The notes below the pieces were generated by a model. It worked only from the letters and a program-made list of their open reading frames with translations. It was not told where the DNA came from and searched no databases. 64,000 bases of DNA from JASSUD01 sp031963005 (GTDB taxonomy: Bacteria; Pseudomonadota; Gammaproteobacteria; Burkholderiales; Burkholderiaceae): the NCBI GenBank assembly GCA_031963005.1, contig JASSUL010000012.1, forward strand, positions 5,451 to 69,450, given 5' to 3'. This document shows positions 27,289 through 37,191 of the stretch, piece after piece (position 1 is the first letter of the stretch; every line of letters starts with the position of its first letter). Position numbers and translations under genes: made by a program.

Positions 27289-27589
27289 CTAAAGAAGAAG
27301 GCCTGCGAGTCCTACTGCGCTCAACTCGGCATCAAGCCGAATAGAGTCGTTTCGGTGGGTTCCTGCTGCTGGCGGTATGACCTCACCGCTCACTTCATAG
27401 GCGCAACGGGCGTGTCCCGCCCTGAGAATATTGATCGCGTCGACTACATCGGCGTTTTCTTCAAAATGGCATTGCACACAGGAAAACATCGCTTGCGTTT
27501 TCCGATTGTTTTTTGACACATGGCCGCAACGCCTACAGGTACGACTGGGCTTGTTGAAATGAGGAAGGAAGCGGCCTATAAAGGCCTTT
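27289..27589 (-). pseudogene. Remnant of an IS200/IS605 TnpB protein
   Basis: An open frame of about 100 codons without a proper start. It carries the C-terminal zinc finger of TnpB/OrfB: CRRCGHVSKNNRKTQ, then FSCVQCHFEENADVVDAINIL. Upstream, the RuvC-like catalytic part is missing. Just outside, GACATCCTCACCGACCTAAAG at about 27275 resembles the right end of IS605-group elements. So it is an insertion sequence reduced to its end. Confidence 0.8.
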
Positions 27590-27706
27590 CAGGCGGGAGA
27601 AGAGACGTTTTAATTTCCTTCATAGCGCCCGCCAAAACGATACTATCTCATCATTAGAGCGGGCTTATAAAGTAGACCTATACGAATATACTGAAAAACA
27701 CAGTAT

Positions 27707-28924
27707 TTAATAACTGGCTTCCAATTGTTCAAACAATCGTACAAGCACCTTCTGCGCGTCGGCAGTCGTACTAGATGCAGCATTAGGCGAAGTACGTGTC
27801 GCATTGACCGATATCGCCACCATCTGCGGGGCAGGTGTCTTGTTGATCACAATCTGATAATGCTTTTCTCGCTTAGCGCGCGATGCAAACCATGCTTTGG
27901 ATACCCCTGCCTGTTCGCGAATATGGGCTTCATCGGCGAGTTGGACGATATATTTTCCTGTAAGCGGATCACTTTGTAACACTTTGGCATTCATGCGGTC
28001 TAATGCCATTTCAAGGCGCAAACCCGCTTTATCCCAAGGCTCTTTTAAAAGAATTTGATCTTGTTTGATCGCCGACTTCTTCCAGGCTACGCGTGCAGCG
28101 ATCGGTTTGGCTTGTGCCATTGCCGTTTGGATGGCTTCCTCAGAGGCGCCCCAACTTTGCATCAAGAGGCTTAAGAAGGTTTTTTCTAATTCTGGATTAC
28201 GGGCACGTTCTTGCCATATAGAGGAATCTTTGCGTCCTACGAGCACTTCTTCCATGCCATAGTGGACAATTAAAAGTCGTACCCCTGCCGATGGATCAGG
28301 TTCAACAATGGTACGAAACTTATCCAGCGTACCGGAGGAATACAGCGAATCGAGCCATTTACCGCCGAATCTACGCAACCAATCATTGGGAATTTGCGCG
28401 CGATTTTCTGCCCAGTCTGTTTCTAACCAACCCAGCTTGGGTTGATCTTCTTGCATCGTAAAACCATTTTCTTTCCAGAACGTGCGTAGCTGCGGCCAGA
28501 GTGTGTCAAGCTGGGCTTTGGGTAAAACCAGCCAATATCGAGGCGCTGCCCCCTGTACAAGACTGGGTTCTACCTCAATATGCATGGCGGCAATGCGCGC
28601 ATCTGACGTGCTGGGCGATGGCACGCGATACATTGTCTGCTTTGAAGCCACGTTGCTCGTTGTGGAGATACGCGTTGCGGGCGATGGCGCTATCGATGCG
28701 TCTACGGTATCTGGCAAAACAAAATGCTGATTCTGAGGTACAGGCGTTAGATCTTTAGGAACAGCTAGTGTAGGCCCTACTTTCGCATTGTGATAATCGA
28801 CGCGCTCCGCTGTCATCCAGTCATTGACAGACTCACAGCCTGTTAGCGTCGCCAAGATACTGGGTATCAGCCAGGTCAATACGGTGGTATATCTGGTTTG
28901 TTTCTTCAATTCACCCGCTCTCAT
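27707..28924 (-). CDS. bamC: Outer-membrane assembly lipoprotein BamC
   Basis: A lipoprotein of about 405 residues and a part of the BAM complex that folds outer-membrane proteins. I chose the ATG at 28924 because CTAGGACGCAAA stands before it; a start at 28966 is possible. The signal ends in LATLTGC. Two helix-grip domains follow: one around RYWLVLPKAQLDTLWP, one near VLQSDPLTGKYIVQL. The dapA-bamC order is as in other betaproteobacteria. Confidence 0.9.
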   Translation of the reverse strand: MRAGELKKQTRYTTVLTWLIPSILATLTGCESVNDWMTAERVDYHNAKVGPTLAVPKDLTPVPQNQHFVLPDTVDASIAPSPATRISTTSNVASKQTMYRVPSPSTSDARIAAMHIEVEPSLVQGAAPRYWLVLPKAQLDTLWPQLRTFWKENGFTMQEDQPKLGWLETDWAENRAQIPNDWLRRFGGKWLDSLYSSGTLDKFRTIVEPDPSAGVRLLIVHYGMEEVLVGRKDSSIWQERARNPELEKTFLSLLMQSWGASEEAIQTAMAQAKPIAARVAWKKSAIKQDQILLKEPWDKAGLRLEMALDRMNAKVLQSDPLTGKYIVQLADEAHIREQAGVSKAWFASRAKREKHYQIVINKTPAPQMVAISVNATRTSPNAASSTTADAQKVLVRLFEQLEASY

Positions 28925-28980
28925 TTTGCGTCCTAGAGGTTTATTGCCTACATGGCCCTGTGCCAAGGCACATCTCTACT

Positions 28981-29919
28981 CTATAGCACTCCAGCTTCAC
29001 CCAGCGCCTGACACATTGCTTCGTGATAGCGCCCATCCAAATGCGTTAATGGTAGGCGAATTCCTGCTGGAATCTTTCCAAGCTTGTTTAATGCCCATTT
29101 GACTGGAATCGGGTTTGATTCCGCAAAAAGGTGTTGATGCAAAGATAATAATTGCATTTGCAGCGAACGCGCACGTTCGAGGTCTCCTGTACAGGCGGCT
29201 TCGCATAATGCGCTCATCGCGCGAGGGGCGACATTGGCGGTGACCGAAACCGTTCCATGCCCGCCCATCAACATCATCACAATCGCTGTAGCGTCATCGC
29301 CACTATAGACTGCAAACCCTGGAGGAACGGCCTTCAGCAAATGCATTCCCCTTTCGACATTTCCCGATGCCTCTTTCACGCCCACTACCCCAGGCACTTG
29401 CGTCAAACGGATGATCGTTTCATTGCTCATATCCACTACCGTGCGGCCAGGCACGTTATAGAGAATCACTGGCAGTTCCACGGTTTCAGCAATTTTCTTA
29501 AAATGCTGGAATAAGCCTTCTTGCGTAGGTTTATTGTAGTAAGGCGCTACCTGTAATGTCGCATCGGCCCCTACTTCTTTGGCATAACGGGTCAACACAA
29601 TGGCTTCTGCCGTGGAATTCGCGCCCGTTCCTGCAATCACAGGAATACGTCCTGCCACATGCTTCACAGCGGTTTCAACGAGAAAGCAATGCTCGTCTAC
29701 CGTCACGGTAGACGATTCGCCGCTTGTTCCTACAACGACCACCCCATGAGTACCCTCAGCGATATGCCAATCCAACAACGCATGCAGCGCAGGTATATCA
29801 AGGCTACCATCTGGATGCATTGGCGTGACCAAGGCCACAATACTGCCCCGAATAGCAGGGAAGGACGACGGGAAAGAAGAAGCCATCTTTTCGGCAGATA
29901 AAGTCATAACACCAACCAT
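28981..29919 (-). CDS. dapA: 4-hydroxy-tetrahydrodipicolinate synthase
   Basis: A 312-residue TIM-barrel aldolase that condenses pyruvate with aspartate semialdehyde for lysine and diaminopimelate. The family patterns are VVGTSGESSTVTVDEH (residues about 61-76) and YNVPGRTVVDMS with the proton-relay Tyr; the Schiff-base Lys lies in VVGVKEASG. ATGs at 29907 and 29886 are also possible starts; none has a clear ribosome site. It lies between trpS and bamC. Confidence 0.95.
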   Translation of the reverse strand: MVGVMTLSAEKMASSFPSSFPAIRGSIVALVTPMHPDGSLDIPALHALLDWHIAEGTHGVVVVGTSGESSTVTVDEHCFLVETAVKHVAGRIPVIAGTGANSTAEAIVLTRYAKEVGADATLQVAPYYNKPTQEGLFQHFKKIAETVELPVILYNVPGRTVVDMSNETIIRLTQVPGVVGVKEASGNVERGMHLLKAVPPGFAVYSGDDATAIVMMLMGGHGTVSVTANVAPRAMSALCEAACTGDLERARSLQMQLLSLHQHLFAESNPIPVKWALNKLGKIPAGIRLPLTHLDGRYHEAMCQALGEAGVL

Positions 29920-29968
29920 TCATCATAAACACTGCGCGCTGACCTTGTGGCCTCTGCGCTTTGGGATA

Positions 29969-31165
29969 TCAACTTAAGCACAATGCTTCCCGTACATCAC
30001 GCATCGTCTCTTGTGCGCACATACGAGCCTTGTCACACCCATCTGCGACAATCGCGCGTAGGAGTGAAGGATCATCGCGATATTGTTGTGCTCGCTCAAG
30101 CATAGGCGCTTGTTCACGAATAATGCCGTCAATCACGGGCTGCTTACACTCTAAACACCCTATGCCCGCACTGCGGCAGCCCTTTTGCACCCAATCGTGC
30201 ACGTTCTGATCGGTATAGGCGAGGTGCAATTTCCAAACCGGGCATTTTGCGGGATCACCCGGATCAGAGCGCCGTACGCGTGCAGGGTCTGTCGGCATGG
30301 TGCGCACTTTCTTTTCAATTTCTTTGCGATCTTCTAAAAGCGCAATCGTATTACCGTAAGACTTAGACATTTTCTGCCCATCTAAGCCTGGCATACGCGA
30401 AGATTCTGTGAGCAACACTTGCGGCTCGGCAAGAATAATTTTGCCAGCACCTTCTAAATAGCCAAATAAATGCTCGCGATCATTCAGCGATAGGCTTTGT
30501 GATTCTTGGAGCAATGCGTGCGCCTGCTCCAGCGCATCTTCGGCCCCTTCTTGTTGATACGCTGTACGCAATGCGTGATAGCGCTTTGCGCGTCGCGTAC
30601 CTAACTTTTTGACCGCTTCTAGCGCTTTCTTTTCAAAATCGGGTTCGCGGCCGTAGAGATAATTAAAGCGACGGGCAATTTCGCGCGCGATTTCAATATG
30701 CGGAACTTGATCTTCCCCCACGGGAATCAGCGAGGCGCGGTATAACAAAATGTCTGCTGCCATCAGCAAGGGATAGCCTAAAAACCCGTATGTGGCGAGA
30801 TCCCGATCTCTGAGTTTTTCAATCTGCTCTTTATACGTGGGAACCCGCTCTAACCAACTCAAAGGGGTACTCATCCCTAGCAGCATCGCTAACTCGGAAT
30901 GCTCAGGCACACGGCTTTGAATAAAAATGGTCGCTTGCGCCGGATCAATCCCTGCAGCGAGCCAGTCGATCATGACATCCCAAACATGCTCAGACACTTG
31001 AGCAGGGGTTTCATAATGCGTGGTTAAAGCATGTAAATCCACGATACAAAAAAAACAGGGATACTCAGATTGCAAGCGAATCCAATTTTTTAGTACGCCG
31101 TGGTAATGCCCCAAATGCAAACGGCCTGTTGGCCGCATACCGGAGAAAACGCGAGGAGGGAACAT
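29969..31165 (-). CDS. trpS: Tryptophanyl-tRNA synthetase
   Basis: A 398-residue class I synthetase. The HIGH motif appears as HLGH in RPTGRLHLGHYHG and the KMSKS motif in GLDGQKMSKSYGN. It is longer than the E. coli enzyme because of an insert after residue 180 and a longer C-terminus with CLECKQPV, as in other Burkholderiales. Cytoplasmic. Confidence 0.96.
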   Translation of the reverse strand: MFPPRVFSGMRPTGRLHLGHYHGVLKNWIRLQSEYPCFFCIVDLHALTTHYETPAQVSEHVWDVMIDWLAAGIDPAQATIFIQSRVPEHSELAMLLGMSTPLSWLERVPTYKEQIEKLRDRDLATYGFLGYPLLMAADILLYRASLIPVGEDQVPHIEIAREIARRFNYLYGREPDFEKKALEAVKKLGTRRAKRYHALRTAYQQEGAEDALEQAHALLQESQSLSLNDREHLFGYLEGAGKIILAEPQVLLTESSRMPGLDGQKMSKSYGNTIALLEDRKEIEKKVRTMPTDPARVRRSDPGDPAKCPVWKLHLAYTDQNVHDWVQKGCRSAGIGCLECKQPVIDGIIREQAPMLERAQQYRDDPSLLRAIVADGCDKARMCAQETMRDVREALCLS

Positions 31166-31210
31166 GAAAACAGAAATAAAAAATGTTCAAAAACCCGTGG
31201 ATAACCCGCC

Positions 31211-31244
31211 TAAGAACCTATTTGGCAAATACCAAACAGGTTCC
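31211..31244. repeat. Short palindrome, remnant of a CTGTTTGG-type element
   Basis: TAAGAACCTATTTGG and CCAAACAGGTTCC face each other across six bases. These match the ends of the element at 25716 with the centre deleted. It lies between trpS and the M50 protease gene. Confidence 0.6.
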
Positions 31245-31277
31245 AAAAAGTACGGGAAAGAGTGTTTCCACAGATAC

Positions 31278-31946
31278 TTAGGTCACCAGAAAAACAAAAG
31301 GCGCCAGCAAAATGCCTAATACGCTATATCCGAAATCGACCATCGGATATAACCAAAAACGCCCGAGCAAACCCGTGACCACTAGAAGCAGCACAATAAA
31401 AAACCCATAGGGCTCAATACGCGCTAAACCTAATGCTTGCCGTATCGGCAATATCATCATCAAGGCCCGCCCACCATCTAGTGGAGGAAGCGGAAAGAGG
31501 TTAAACATGCAAAGTAATACATTGATTTGCAAACCGACTTCCGTCATGCGCAGGAAAAAGGGCTCTTGATAATCAAACACATGGCGCAACAATATACCCA
31601 ATATCGCCCATATAAAAGCCTGCACGAAATTACAAGCACAGCCTGCAAGAGAGACCCAGACACTATGCCAACGAGGATTGCGCAGATTACGCGATACCAC
31701 GGGTACGGGCTTAGCATATCCAAATATAAAACTCCCACTCGTTGCCAAATACAGAAGCACTGGCATCAAAATGGTACCGATCAGATCAATATGCTTAATG
31801 GGGTTCAGCGTCACTCGCCCATGCAAATACGCCGTATTATCACCAAACCATCGTGCCACGTACCCATGCGCAGCCTCATGCAGAGCAATAGCAAACAAAA
31901 CTGGCAATGCGTAAACCGTTAAGGTCTGGATAACAGAAGCATCCAT
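31278..31946 (-). CDS. Site-2 protease family (M50) membrane metalloprotease
   Basis: A 222-residue membrane protein of about six segments. The zinc site HEAAHGYVA (residues about 22-30) and the second motif NLFPLPPLDGGRAL are both intact, so it should be active. It lacks the PDZ domain of RseP and belongs to the short group found beside trpS in Burkholderia. Substrate unknown. Confidence 0.9.
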   Translation of the reverse strand: MDASVIQTLTVYALPVLFAIALHEAAHGYVARWFGDNTAYLHGRVTLNPIKHIDLIGTILMPVLLYLATSGSFIFGYAKPVPVVSRNLRNPRWHSVWVSLAGCACNFVQAFIWAILGILLRHVFDYQEPFFLRMTEVGLQINVLLCMFNLFPLPPLDGGRALMMILPIRQALGLARIEPYGFFIVLLLVVTGLLGRFWLYPMVDFGYSVLGILLAPFVFLVT

Positions 31947-31986
31947 GTAAACTTGAAAAAAATGTTGAATGAACTAAAAATATTAC

Positions 31987-32197
31987 TGACTGATGTTACG
32001 CAGGTATTCAAAAATACGGCGGTCATCATGTTGGGGTTCCTTCGCCACCCCAACCTACTGTCCTTTGCCTTTTCTGGTGGTGGGTGGAGTTTGATGAATC
32101 CCTTTCACCTACCCATTTTCGTAGGTTGGTGGTGACGAAGGAACCCCAACATGCATACCACCTACTTCTAATCCTTGCGCTCTACCGATCAATAACT
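31987..32197. repeat. Palindromic element, copy with direct partner at 37590
   Basis: It starts TGATGTTACGCAGGTATTCA and ends GCGCTCTACCGATC. The inner arms carry the GTTGGGGTTCCTTCG core and its inverse; the centre is about 100 bases with GGTGGTGGGTGGAG. Compared with the copy at 37590 the outer parts run the same way, but the centre is turned round. The right end covers the ftsB stop codon. Confidence 0.85.
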
Positions 32198-32658
32198 CGC
32201 TTTTCTACAGTTTGCTTGGTCGCCTTTTTCTTCTGCCGATCGGATACAACCGCGTTCTTTTTCTCAGCAGTCACTTTCGGTTTGGCACGAGCAGGCGGAT
32301 CTGGTACTACCCGTTCTGGGTGCGCAAAAAGTCGCCCATGCTTGCGAATCAAAGACTGCGTATTGGAAGGAATAAGCAACGGACTATTCGGCGCTACAAA
32401 TTGCACAAAAACTTCGTCTTTTTTAATGAGCCCCAAGTCATAACGGGCGCGCTCTTCTAAAGCAACTGCGCCGTTTTGTAAGCTAGTCACCTCACCGGCC
32501 AGTCGCTCATTCTGCAACGCCATGGCCTCATTTTGTGCTAGCTGAGCCTGCAATTGCCGCTCCAATGTACCCACTTGAAGCCACCCTCCTCGTCCAAACC
32601 ATAGAGGATATTGCAGGCCAACAAGAATAGAAAGCAATAATACCGTTAGCCAGCGCAT
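32182..32658 (-). CDS. ftsB: Divisome protein FtsB with a long basic tail
   Basis: A short bitopic division protein: one membrane helix (MRWLTVLLLSILVGLQYPLWF), then a leucine-type coiled coil (residues about 32-70) and the FtsB end motif ARYDLGLIKKDEVFVQ. FtsB is usually 95-120 residues; this one is 158, with a Lys/Arg/Pro-rich tail after residue 85. I use the ATG at 32658, seven bases after eno. The stop codon lies inside a palindromic repeat. Confidence 0.88.
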   Translation of the reverse strand: MRWLTVLLLSILVGLQYPLWFGRGGWLQVGTLERQLQAQLAQNEAMALQNERLAGEVTSLQNGAVALEERARYDLGLIKKDEVFVQFVAPNSPLLIPSNTQSLIRKHGRLFAHPERVVPDPPARAKPKVTAEKKNAVVSDRQKKKATKQTVEKRVIDR

Positions 32659-32665
32659 AGATGCA

Positions 32666-33970
32666 TCACCGCGCACGCGACAAGTTATAAAACGCTGCGC
32701 GGCCCGGATAATGCGCCGTCACGCCCAATTCTTCTTCAATACGCAAGAGTTGATTGTACTTTGCCACGCGCTCGCTCCGTGAAGGAGCGCCCGTTTTGAT
32801 TTGCCCTGCATTTAAGCCCACGGCAATGTCTGCAATCGTGACATCTTCCGTTTCACCAGAACGATGCGAGATCACCGCGGTATACCCTGCGCGCTTTGCC
32901 ATTTCGACCGCAGCAAATGTCTCTGTTAAGGTGCCAATTTGGTTAATTTTGATCAAAACGGAATTCGCAATGCCCCGCTCAATCCCCTGTTGCAAGAAAT
33001 GGGTATTGGTGACGAATAAATCATCTCCTACCAACTGAATTTTTTTCCCTAATTGCTCGCTGAGATAGGCCCACCCTTCCCAATCATCTTCCGCCATGCC
33101 GTCTTCGATAGAAATAATCGGAAATTGATCGGCTAACCTAGCGAGGTAATGGGTGAAATCCTCTGCACTTAGTTGGAGATCTTCGCCTTTGAGGATATAC
33201 CGATCTTCATGATAAAACTCACTCGATGCGCAATCTAGCGCAATCAGCACGTCTTGGCCTGGCACATACCCTGCCCGTTCAATCGCGCGCATTAATAAAG
33301 ACAGACAGGCTTCATTATTGGCCAAATCAGGCGCAAAACCGCCTTCATCTCCCACCGCAGTGCTGAGATGCTTTTCTGCAAGAATGCTCTTGAGGGTATG
33401 AAAAACCTCCACACCGCAGCGCAATGCGTCGGAAAAACACGCTGTCCCTGGGCTTCCCATCACCGGCACGATCATAAACTCTTGGATCGATAGGCCATTA
33501 TTCGCATGGGCTCCTCCATTGATGATATTCATCATCGGCACAGGCATTTGGTTCGCTCCCGAGCCGCCAAAATAACGATAGAGCGGCAGCCCCATTTCTT
33601 TTGCAGCAGCCTTTGCCACGGCCATCGAAACAGCTAACAGCGCGTTCGCACCTAGGCGCGACTTATTCTCCGTGCCATCGAGCTCTATCAATGTTTTATC
33701 GATAAAAGCCTGCTCAGCGGCCTCGAGTCCTTTGATCTCTTCCGCAATGTCATTCTGGATATGCGATACCGCTTGCTGCACACCCCGACTCATATAACGT
33801 TGCGTATCTTTATCGCGCAATTCAATGGCTTCGCGCGATCCGGTTGACGCGCCTGAAGGCACCGAGGCACGAGCTAATATGCCCGATTCCAATAAAACTT
33901 CACATTCTACGGTCGGATATCCACGGGAATCGAGAATCTCCCGGCCTACGAGATCAATAATCTGACTCAT
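32666..33970 (-). CDS. eno: Enolase
   Basis: A 434-residue enzyme that turns 2-phosphoglycerate into phosphoenolpyruvate; it is also part of the RNA degradosome in many bacteria. Motifs: SGASTGSREAIELRD at the N-terminus, GDDLFVTN, the catalytic Lys in SVLIKINQIGTLTE, and SHRSGETEDVTIADIAVG. The length is standard. It lies in the known kdsA-eno-ftsB order. Confidence 0.98.
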   Translation of the reverse strand: MSQIIDLVGREILDSRGYPTVECEVLLESGILARASVPSGASTGSREAIELRDKDTQRYMSRGVQQAVSHIQNDIAEEIKGLEAAEQAFIDKTLIELDGTENKSRLGANALLAVSMAVAKAAAKEMGLPLYRYFGGSGANQMPVPMMNIINGGAHANNGLSIQEFMIVPVMGSPGTACFSDALRCGVEVFHTLKSILAEKHLSTAVGDEGGFAPDLANNEACLSLLMRAIERAGYVPGQDVLIALDCASSEFYHEDRYILKGEDLQLSAEDFTHYLARLADQFPIISIEDGMAEDDWEGWAYLSEQLGKKIQLVGDDLFVTNTHFLQQGIERGIANSVLIKINQIGTLTETFAAVEMAKRAGYTAVISHRSGETEDVTIADIAVGLNAGQIKTGAPSRSERVAKYNQLLRIEEELGVTAHYPGRAAFYNLSRAR

Positions 33971-34178
33971 GCTTCTCGCTCTACAGAAAAAAGGGGAACA
34001 CCAAACTCTTCAAACTCCCTTTAACGGCAGCTTATTAAAGAGAATTTGCGTTTGGAAAGCGGCAAAATAATGACATCTACTAAGCGATTTTAGCAGCTGC
34101 TCGCCATATGAGTAGGAATATTCCAAAGAAGAAGAGATATTCTGACCGTATCGGTATCCTCCTCTTGCAAATTTATTA

Positions 34179-35045
34179 CTACGAAATGGCGTTGAAGAAT
34201 GTCTCTTCCAACCAAGGTGTTTTTTTCACAGCTTGATCCAATTCGACCAAGGTATGCAGTAAAGCACGCATATGCTTTAAAGGAACCGCGTTAGGCCCAT
34301 CGGATAGCGCCCGATCCGGATCGGGATGGGTCTCCATAAAAATCCCCGCAATGCCTGCTGCGACCGCTGCGCGCGCTAATACCGGCACAAACTCACGCTG
34401 CCCCCCGGATTTCCCTCCCTGTGCGCCGGGAAGTTGCACAGAGTGCGTGGCATCAAATACGACCGGCGCTTGCGTACTGCGTAATATCGCCAAGGAACGC
34501 ATATCCGAGACCAAATTATGGTATCCAAACGATGCGCCTCGCTCGCAGACCATAAAGACATCTTCATTGAGCCCCGCTTCTCGCGCAGCATCTCGCGCTT
34601 TGGTCACCACATGCCGCATATCTTCAGGCGCTAAAAATTGCCCTTTTTTGATATTGACCGGCTTGCCCGAACGCGCGCAAGCATAAATAAAATCCGTTTG
34701 ACGGCATAAAAAAGCGGGCGTTTGCAATACATCGACCACCTCGGCCACCATCGGTACTTCTGCTTCGGTATGCACATCGGTCAAAACCGGCACACCAATT
34801 TGCGCTTTGACTTGCGCCAAAATATCCAACCCTTCTTCCTTTCCTAAACCGCGAAAGGACTGTTTAGAGGTGCGGTTGGCTTTATCGTACGAGGATTTAT
34901 AAATAAATGGCAGATTGAGCTGCGCGCATATTTCTTTGAGCTCCCCGGCCGTATCTATCGCCATCTGCCGAGATTCAATGACGCAAGGCCCCGCAATCAA
35001 GAATAAAGGATGCGAAAGCCCAGCTTCGAAATGACACAATTTCAT
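34179..35045 (-). CDS. kdsA: 2-dehydro-3-deoxyphosphooctonate aldolase
   Basis: A 288-residue enzyme that makes KDO-8-phosphate from arabinose 5-phosphate and PEP for lipopolysaccharide. Motifs: LIAGPCVIES, YKSSYDKANRTS, VLTDVHTE and FDATHSVQLPG. The length is normal. pyrG, which usually precedes it, is replaced here by murJ. Confidence 0.97.
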   Translation of the reverse strand: MKLCHFEAGLSHPLFLIAGPCVIESRQMAIDTAGELKEICAQLNLPFIYKSSYDKANRTSKQSFRGLGKEEGLDILAQVKAQIGVPVLTDVHTEAEVPMVAEVVDVLQTPAFLCRQTDFIYACARSGKPVNIKKGQFLAPEDMRHVVTKARDAAREAGLNEDVFMVCERGASFGYHNLVSDMRSLAILRSTQAPVVFDATHSVQLPGAQGGKSGGQREFVPVLARAAVAAGIAGIFMETHPDPDRALSDGPNAVPLKHMRALLHTLVELDQAVKKTPWLEETFFNAIS

Positions 35046-35090
35046 GAAAAATTTTCCTGTGTGTGCGTATTCACGCTATCAAAAAATACG

Positions 35091-36671
35091 CTACTCGGTT
35101 AGAGGAACGATCTTACGCGCTGAAACGAGACTAGATTTAAAATACGCATAATCAAAACCTACTAACCATAACAGTCCAAAATACAGTAAAGCAATACCCG
35201 TCAAACTGGCCCCTGTATACGCTATGCGATGCAAGGGTGCTGCACTAAGGGCAATCCAGTCAAATTGCTCGCGCAACCAAAGCAGTACCCCTGTAATCAC
35301 CAGACAAACGCCCAAAAGGCGAATCAAAAAGCCGCCCCAACCCGATAAAGGCGTATAGATATCGCGTTTACGCAGTCCGACAAAAAGCAACAATGCATTG
35401 ACGCACGCTCCAAAACCAATCGATAGCGACAAGCCCGCGTGTGCAAAGAGTGGCACCCAAAACAAATTACTCACCTGCGTCAAAATCAGTACGAATACGG
35501 CAATATAGGCCGGAGTGCGAATATCTTGCTTTGCATAAAAGCCAGGGGCTAATACTTTCACCACAATCAAACCGATTAACCCTACCCCGTAAGCCTGCAC
35601 CGCTCTACTCACTTGAGAGACGTCCTCGGCACTAAACCGGCCATAGTGAAAAAGTACGGCAGTAATAGGATCCGCAAAGGCCAGTAACACCACCACACAA
35701 GGCGCTGCTAACAAAAAGGTGAGTTTCAGCCCCCAGTCTAGTAAAGCCGAGTAGGTTTCTTTTTCTCCTTGCGCGTGCGCTTTCGATAAATTGGGCAAGA
35801 GTATCGTACCTAATGCCAAGCCTAAAAGCGCAATGGGAAATTCCATCAGCCTATCTGCATAGGATAACCAAGAGACACTCCCTTTGGGCAGATGCGAAGC
35901 AATATTGGTATTAATAATCAAGCTCAACTGCGCAACAGAAACCGCAAAAGTCGCCGGCACCATTTTCATCAATACCCGCTTCACACCGTGATGGGCAAGC
36001 GCTTTAAACGGGTTCAGACCAATTTTTGGCAGCATATCGAGCTTGCGTAACGCAGGAAGCTGAATAACCAATTGCAACACACCTCCTACGATCACGGCTA
36101 GCGCAAGGGCATATATCGGCGTTGCCATATAGGGTGCTACCCATAAGCAAGCAACAATAAAACTGCCATTCAGCAGCAAAGGGGCAAAGGCGGGCAAAGA
36201 AAACTGCCGATACACATTCAATATGCCTGAAGCCAGCGATGCCAGAGAAATCAAGGCAATATAAGGAAACATCACCCGTGTCATCCATATCGCAGCAGGA
36301 AAGGCCTCTCCTTTGTCTTGCAGTCCCGTAGCGACCACCAATACAATGACAGACGCCCCTATGACCCCTATAATCGATAACACGACCAACACCCAAGTCA
36401 GCACCGTGGCCACAGCATCGACTAATGATTTCGCCGCAGCATGCCCTTGCTGGTTTTTAAATTCTCCAAAAATCGGCACAAAAGCTTGAGAAAACGCCCC
36501 TTCTGCCGACAAGCGCCTCAGCAAATTGGGGATCCGGAAGGCCACGTTAAACGCATCGGTATACACCCCCGCGCCAAAGGTGCTAGCGATTAAGGTTTCA
36601 CGCACCAGCCCCGTCATACGGGAGAGCAGCGTAAACCCGCTCACGGTTAAAAGGGCTTTGAATAAATTCAT
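35091..36671 (-). CDS. murJ: Lipid II flippase MurJ
   Basis: An inner-membrane protein of about 526 residues with some 13-14 membrane segments that flips lipid II for peptidoglycan synthesis. It starts MNLFKALLTVSGFTLLSRMTG; the longer reading from 36725 adds an unlikely leader. Typical motifs are RETLIASTFGAG, FRIPNLLRRLSAEGAFSQAF and LPNLSKAH. It is divergent from rpsT, the same neighbour as in Burkholderia. Confidence 0.95.
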   Translation of the reverse strand: MNLFKALLTVSGFTLLSRMTGLVRETLIASTFGAGVYTDAFNVAFRIPNLLRRLSAEGAFSQAFVPIFGEFKNQQGHAAAKSLVDAVATVLTWVLVVLSIIGVIGASVIVLVVATGLQDKGEAFPAAIWMTRVMFPYIALISLASLASGILNVYRQFSLPAFAPLLLNGSFIVACLWVAPYMATPIYALALAVIVGGVLQLVIQLPALRKLDMLPKIGLNPFKALAHHGVKRVLMKMVPATFAVSVAQLSLIINTNIASHLPKGSVSWLSYADRLMEFPIALLGLALGTILLPNLSKAHAQGEKETYSALLDWGLKLTFLLAAPCVVVLLAFADPITAVLFHYGRFSAEDVSQVSRAVQAYGVGLIGLIVVKVLAPGFYAKQDIRTPAYIAVFVLILTQVSNLFWVPLFAHAGLSLSIGFGACVNALLLFVGLRKRDIYTPLSGWGGFLIRLLGVCLVITGVLLWLREQFDWIALSAAPLHRIAYTGASLTGIALLYFGLLWLVGFDYAYFKSSLVSARKIVPLTE

Positions 36672-37191
36672 GGTATCTGAAAAAATTTTTTCCGAGAATG
36701 CCGGTGGATTACCGTGTAAACACACTTACCGATGCACTGCATCATACGGTATGCGCATTTTTTACCAGCAGGAATAAAAAAACAGACAGTGCCTACTTCC
36801 TAACCGGTATACAAGAGGAAAAGCTAGAAATAGTACTGGGACTCCTCTCGCACTACAGCAGCTTTCCATTTGAAACACCGCATTTTGGCACAGGCATACC
36901 CTTTCCATACCGTCCAGAAGCGTGCTACCTGAGCACGGACTCTAAAGTGAGAAATCCCAATAAAACGATGTAAATTATTTACCACACATCACAAAGGTAT
37001 TTATCCCTTCGCATAGCTTGTTGTATAATCCGCCCCTTTTTGTGATTTCTCCCTTTGGTTTTGCTCGGCCCATCCATATCAGATGCAGATCAGATCCATA
37101 TCAGATCCAGGCCCTGGTCTGCTAAACCCTAGATAAAAGGGGATCGGGAATCGCACTGCGCGCCCTACTTATCCAATAGGAATTGTATTTC
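36672..37191. other. Upstream region of rpsT and murJ
   Basis: About 520 bases between divergent murJ and rpsT. A plus-strand frame at 36698-36973 (91 codons) has no ribosome site or recognisable domain, so I do not call it a gene. The rpsT promoter lies near 37001. CAGATCCATATCAGATCC repeats around 37078-37108 form a short direct repeat in the leader. Confidence 0.5.
37001..37029 (+). promoter_or_regulatory. Promoter of rpsT
   Basis: TATAAT at 37024-37029 is a perfect -10 box; TTATCC at 37001-37006 is a weak -35 with 17 bases between. The bases after the -10 are CCGCCCC, the GC-rich discriminator expected for a growth-rate-controlled ribosomal gene. The leader to the start is about 155 bases. 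Confidence 0.6.

Noticed and set aside
36698..36973. A 91-codon plus-strand frame between murJ and rpsT
   Set aside because: No ribosome site, no domain and unusual composition; it overlaps the upstream region of two core genes.
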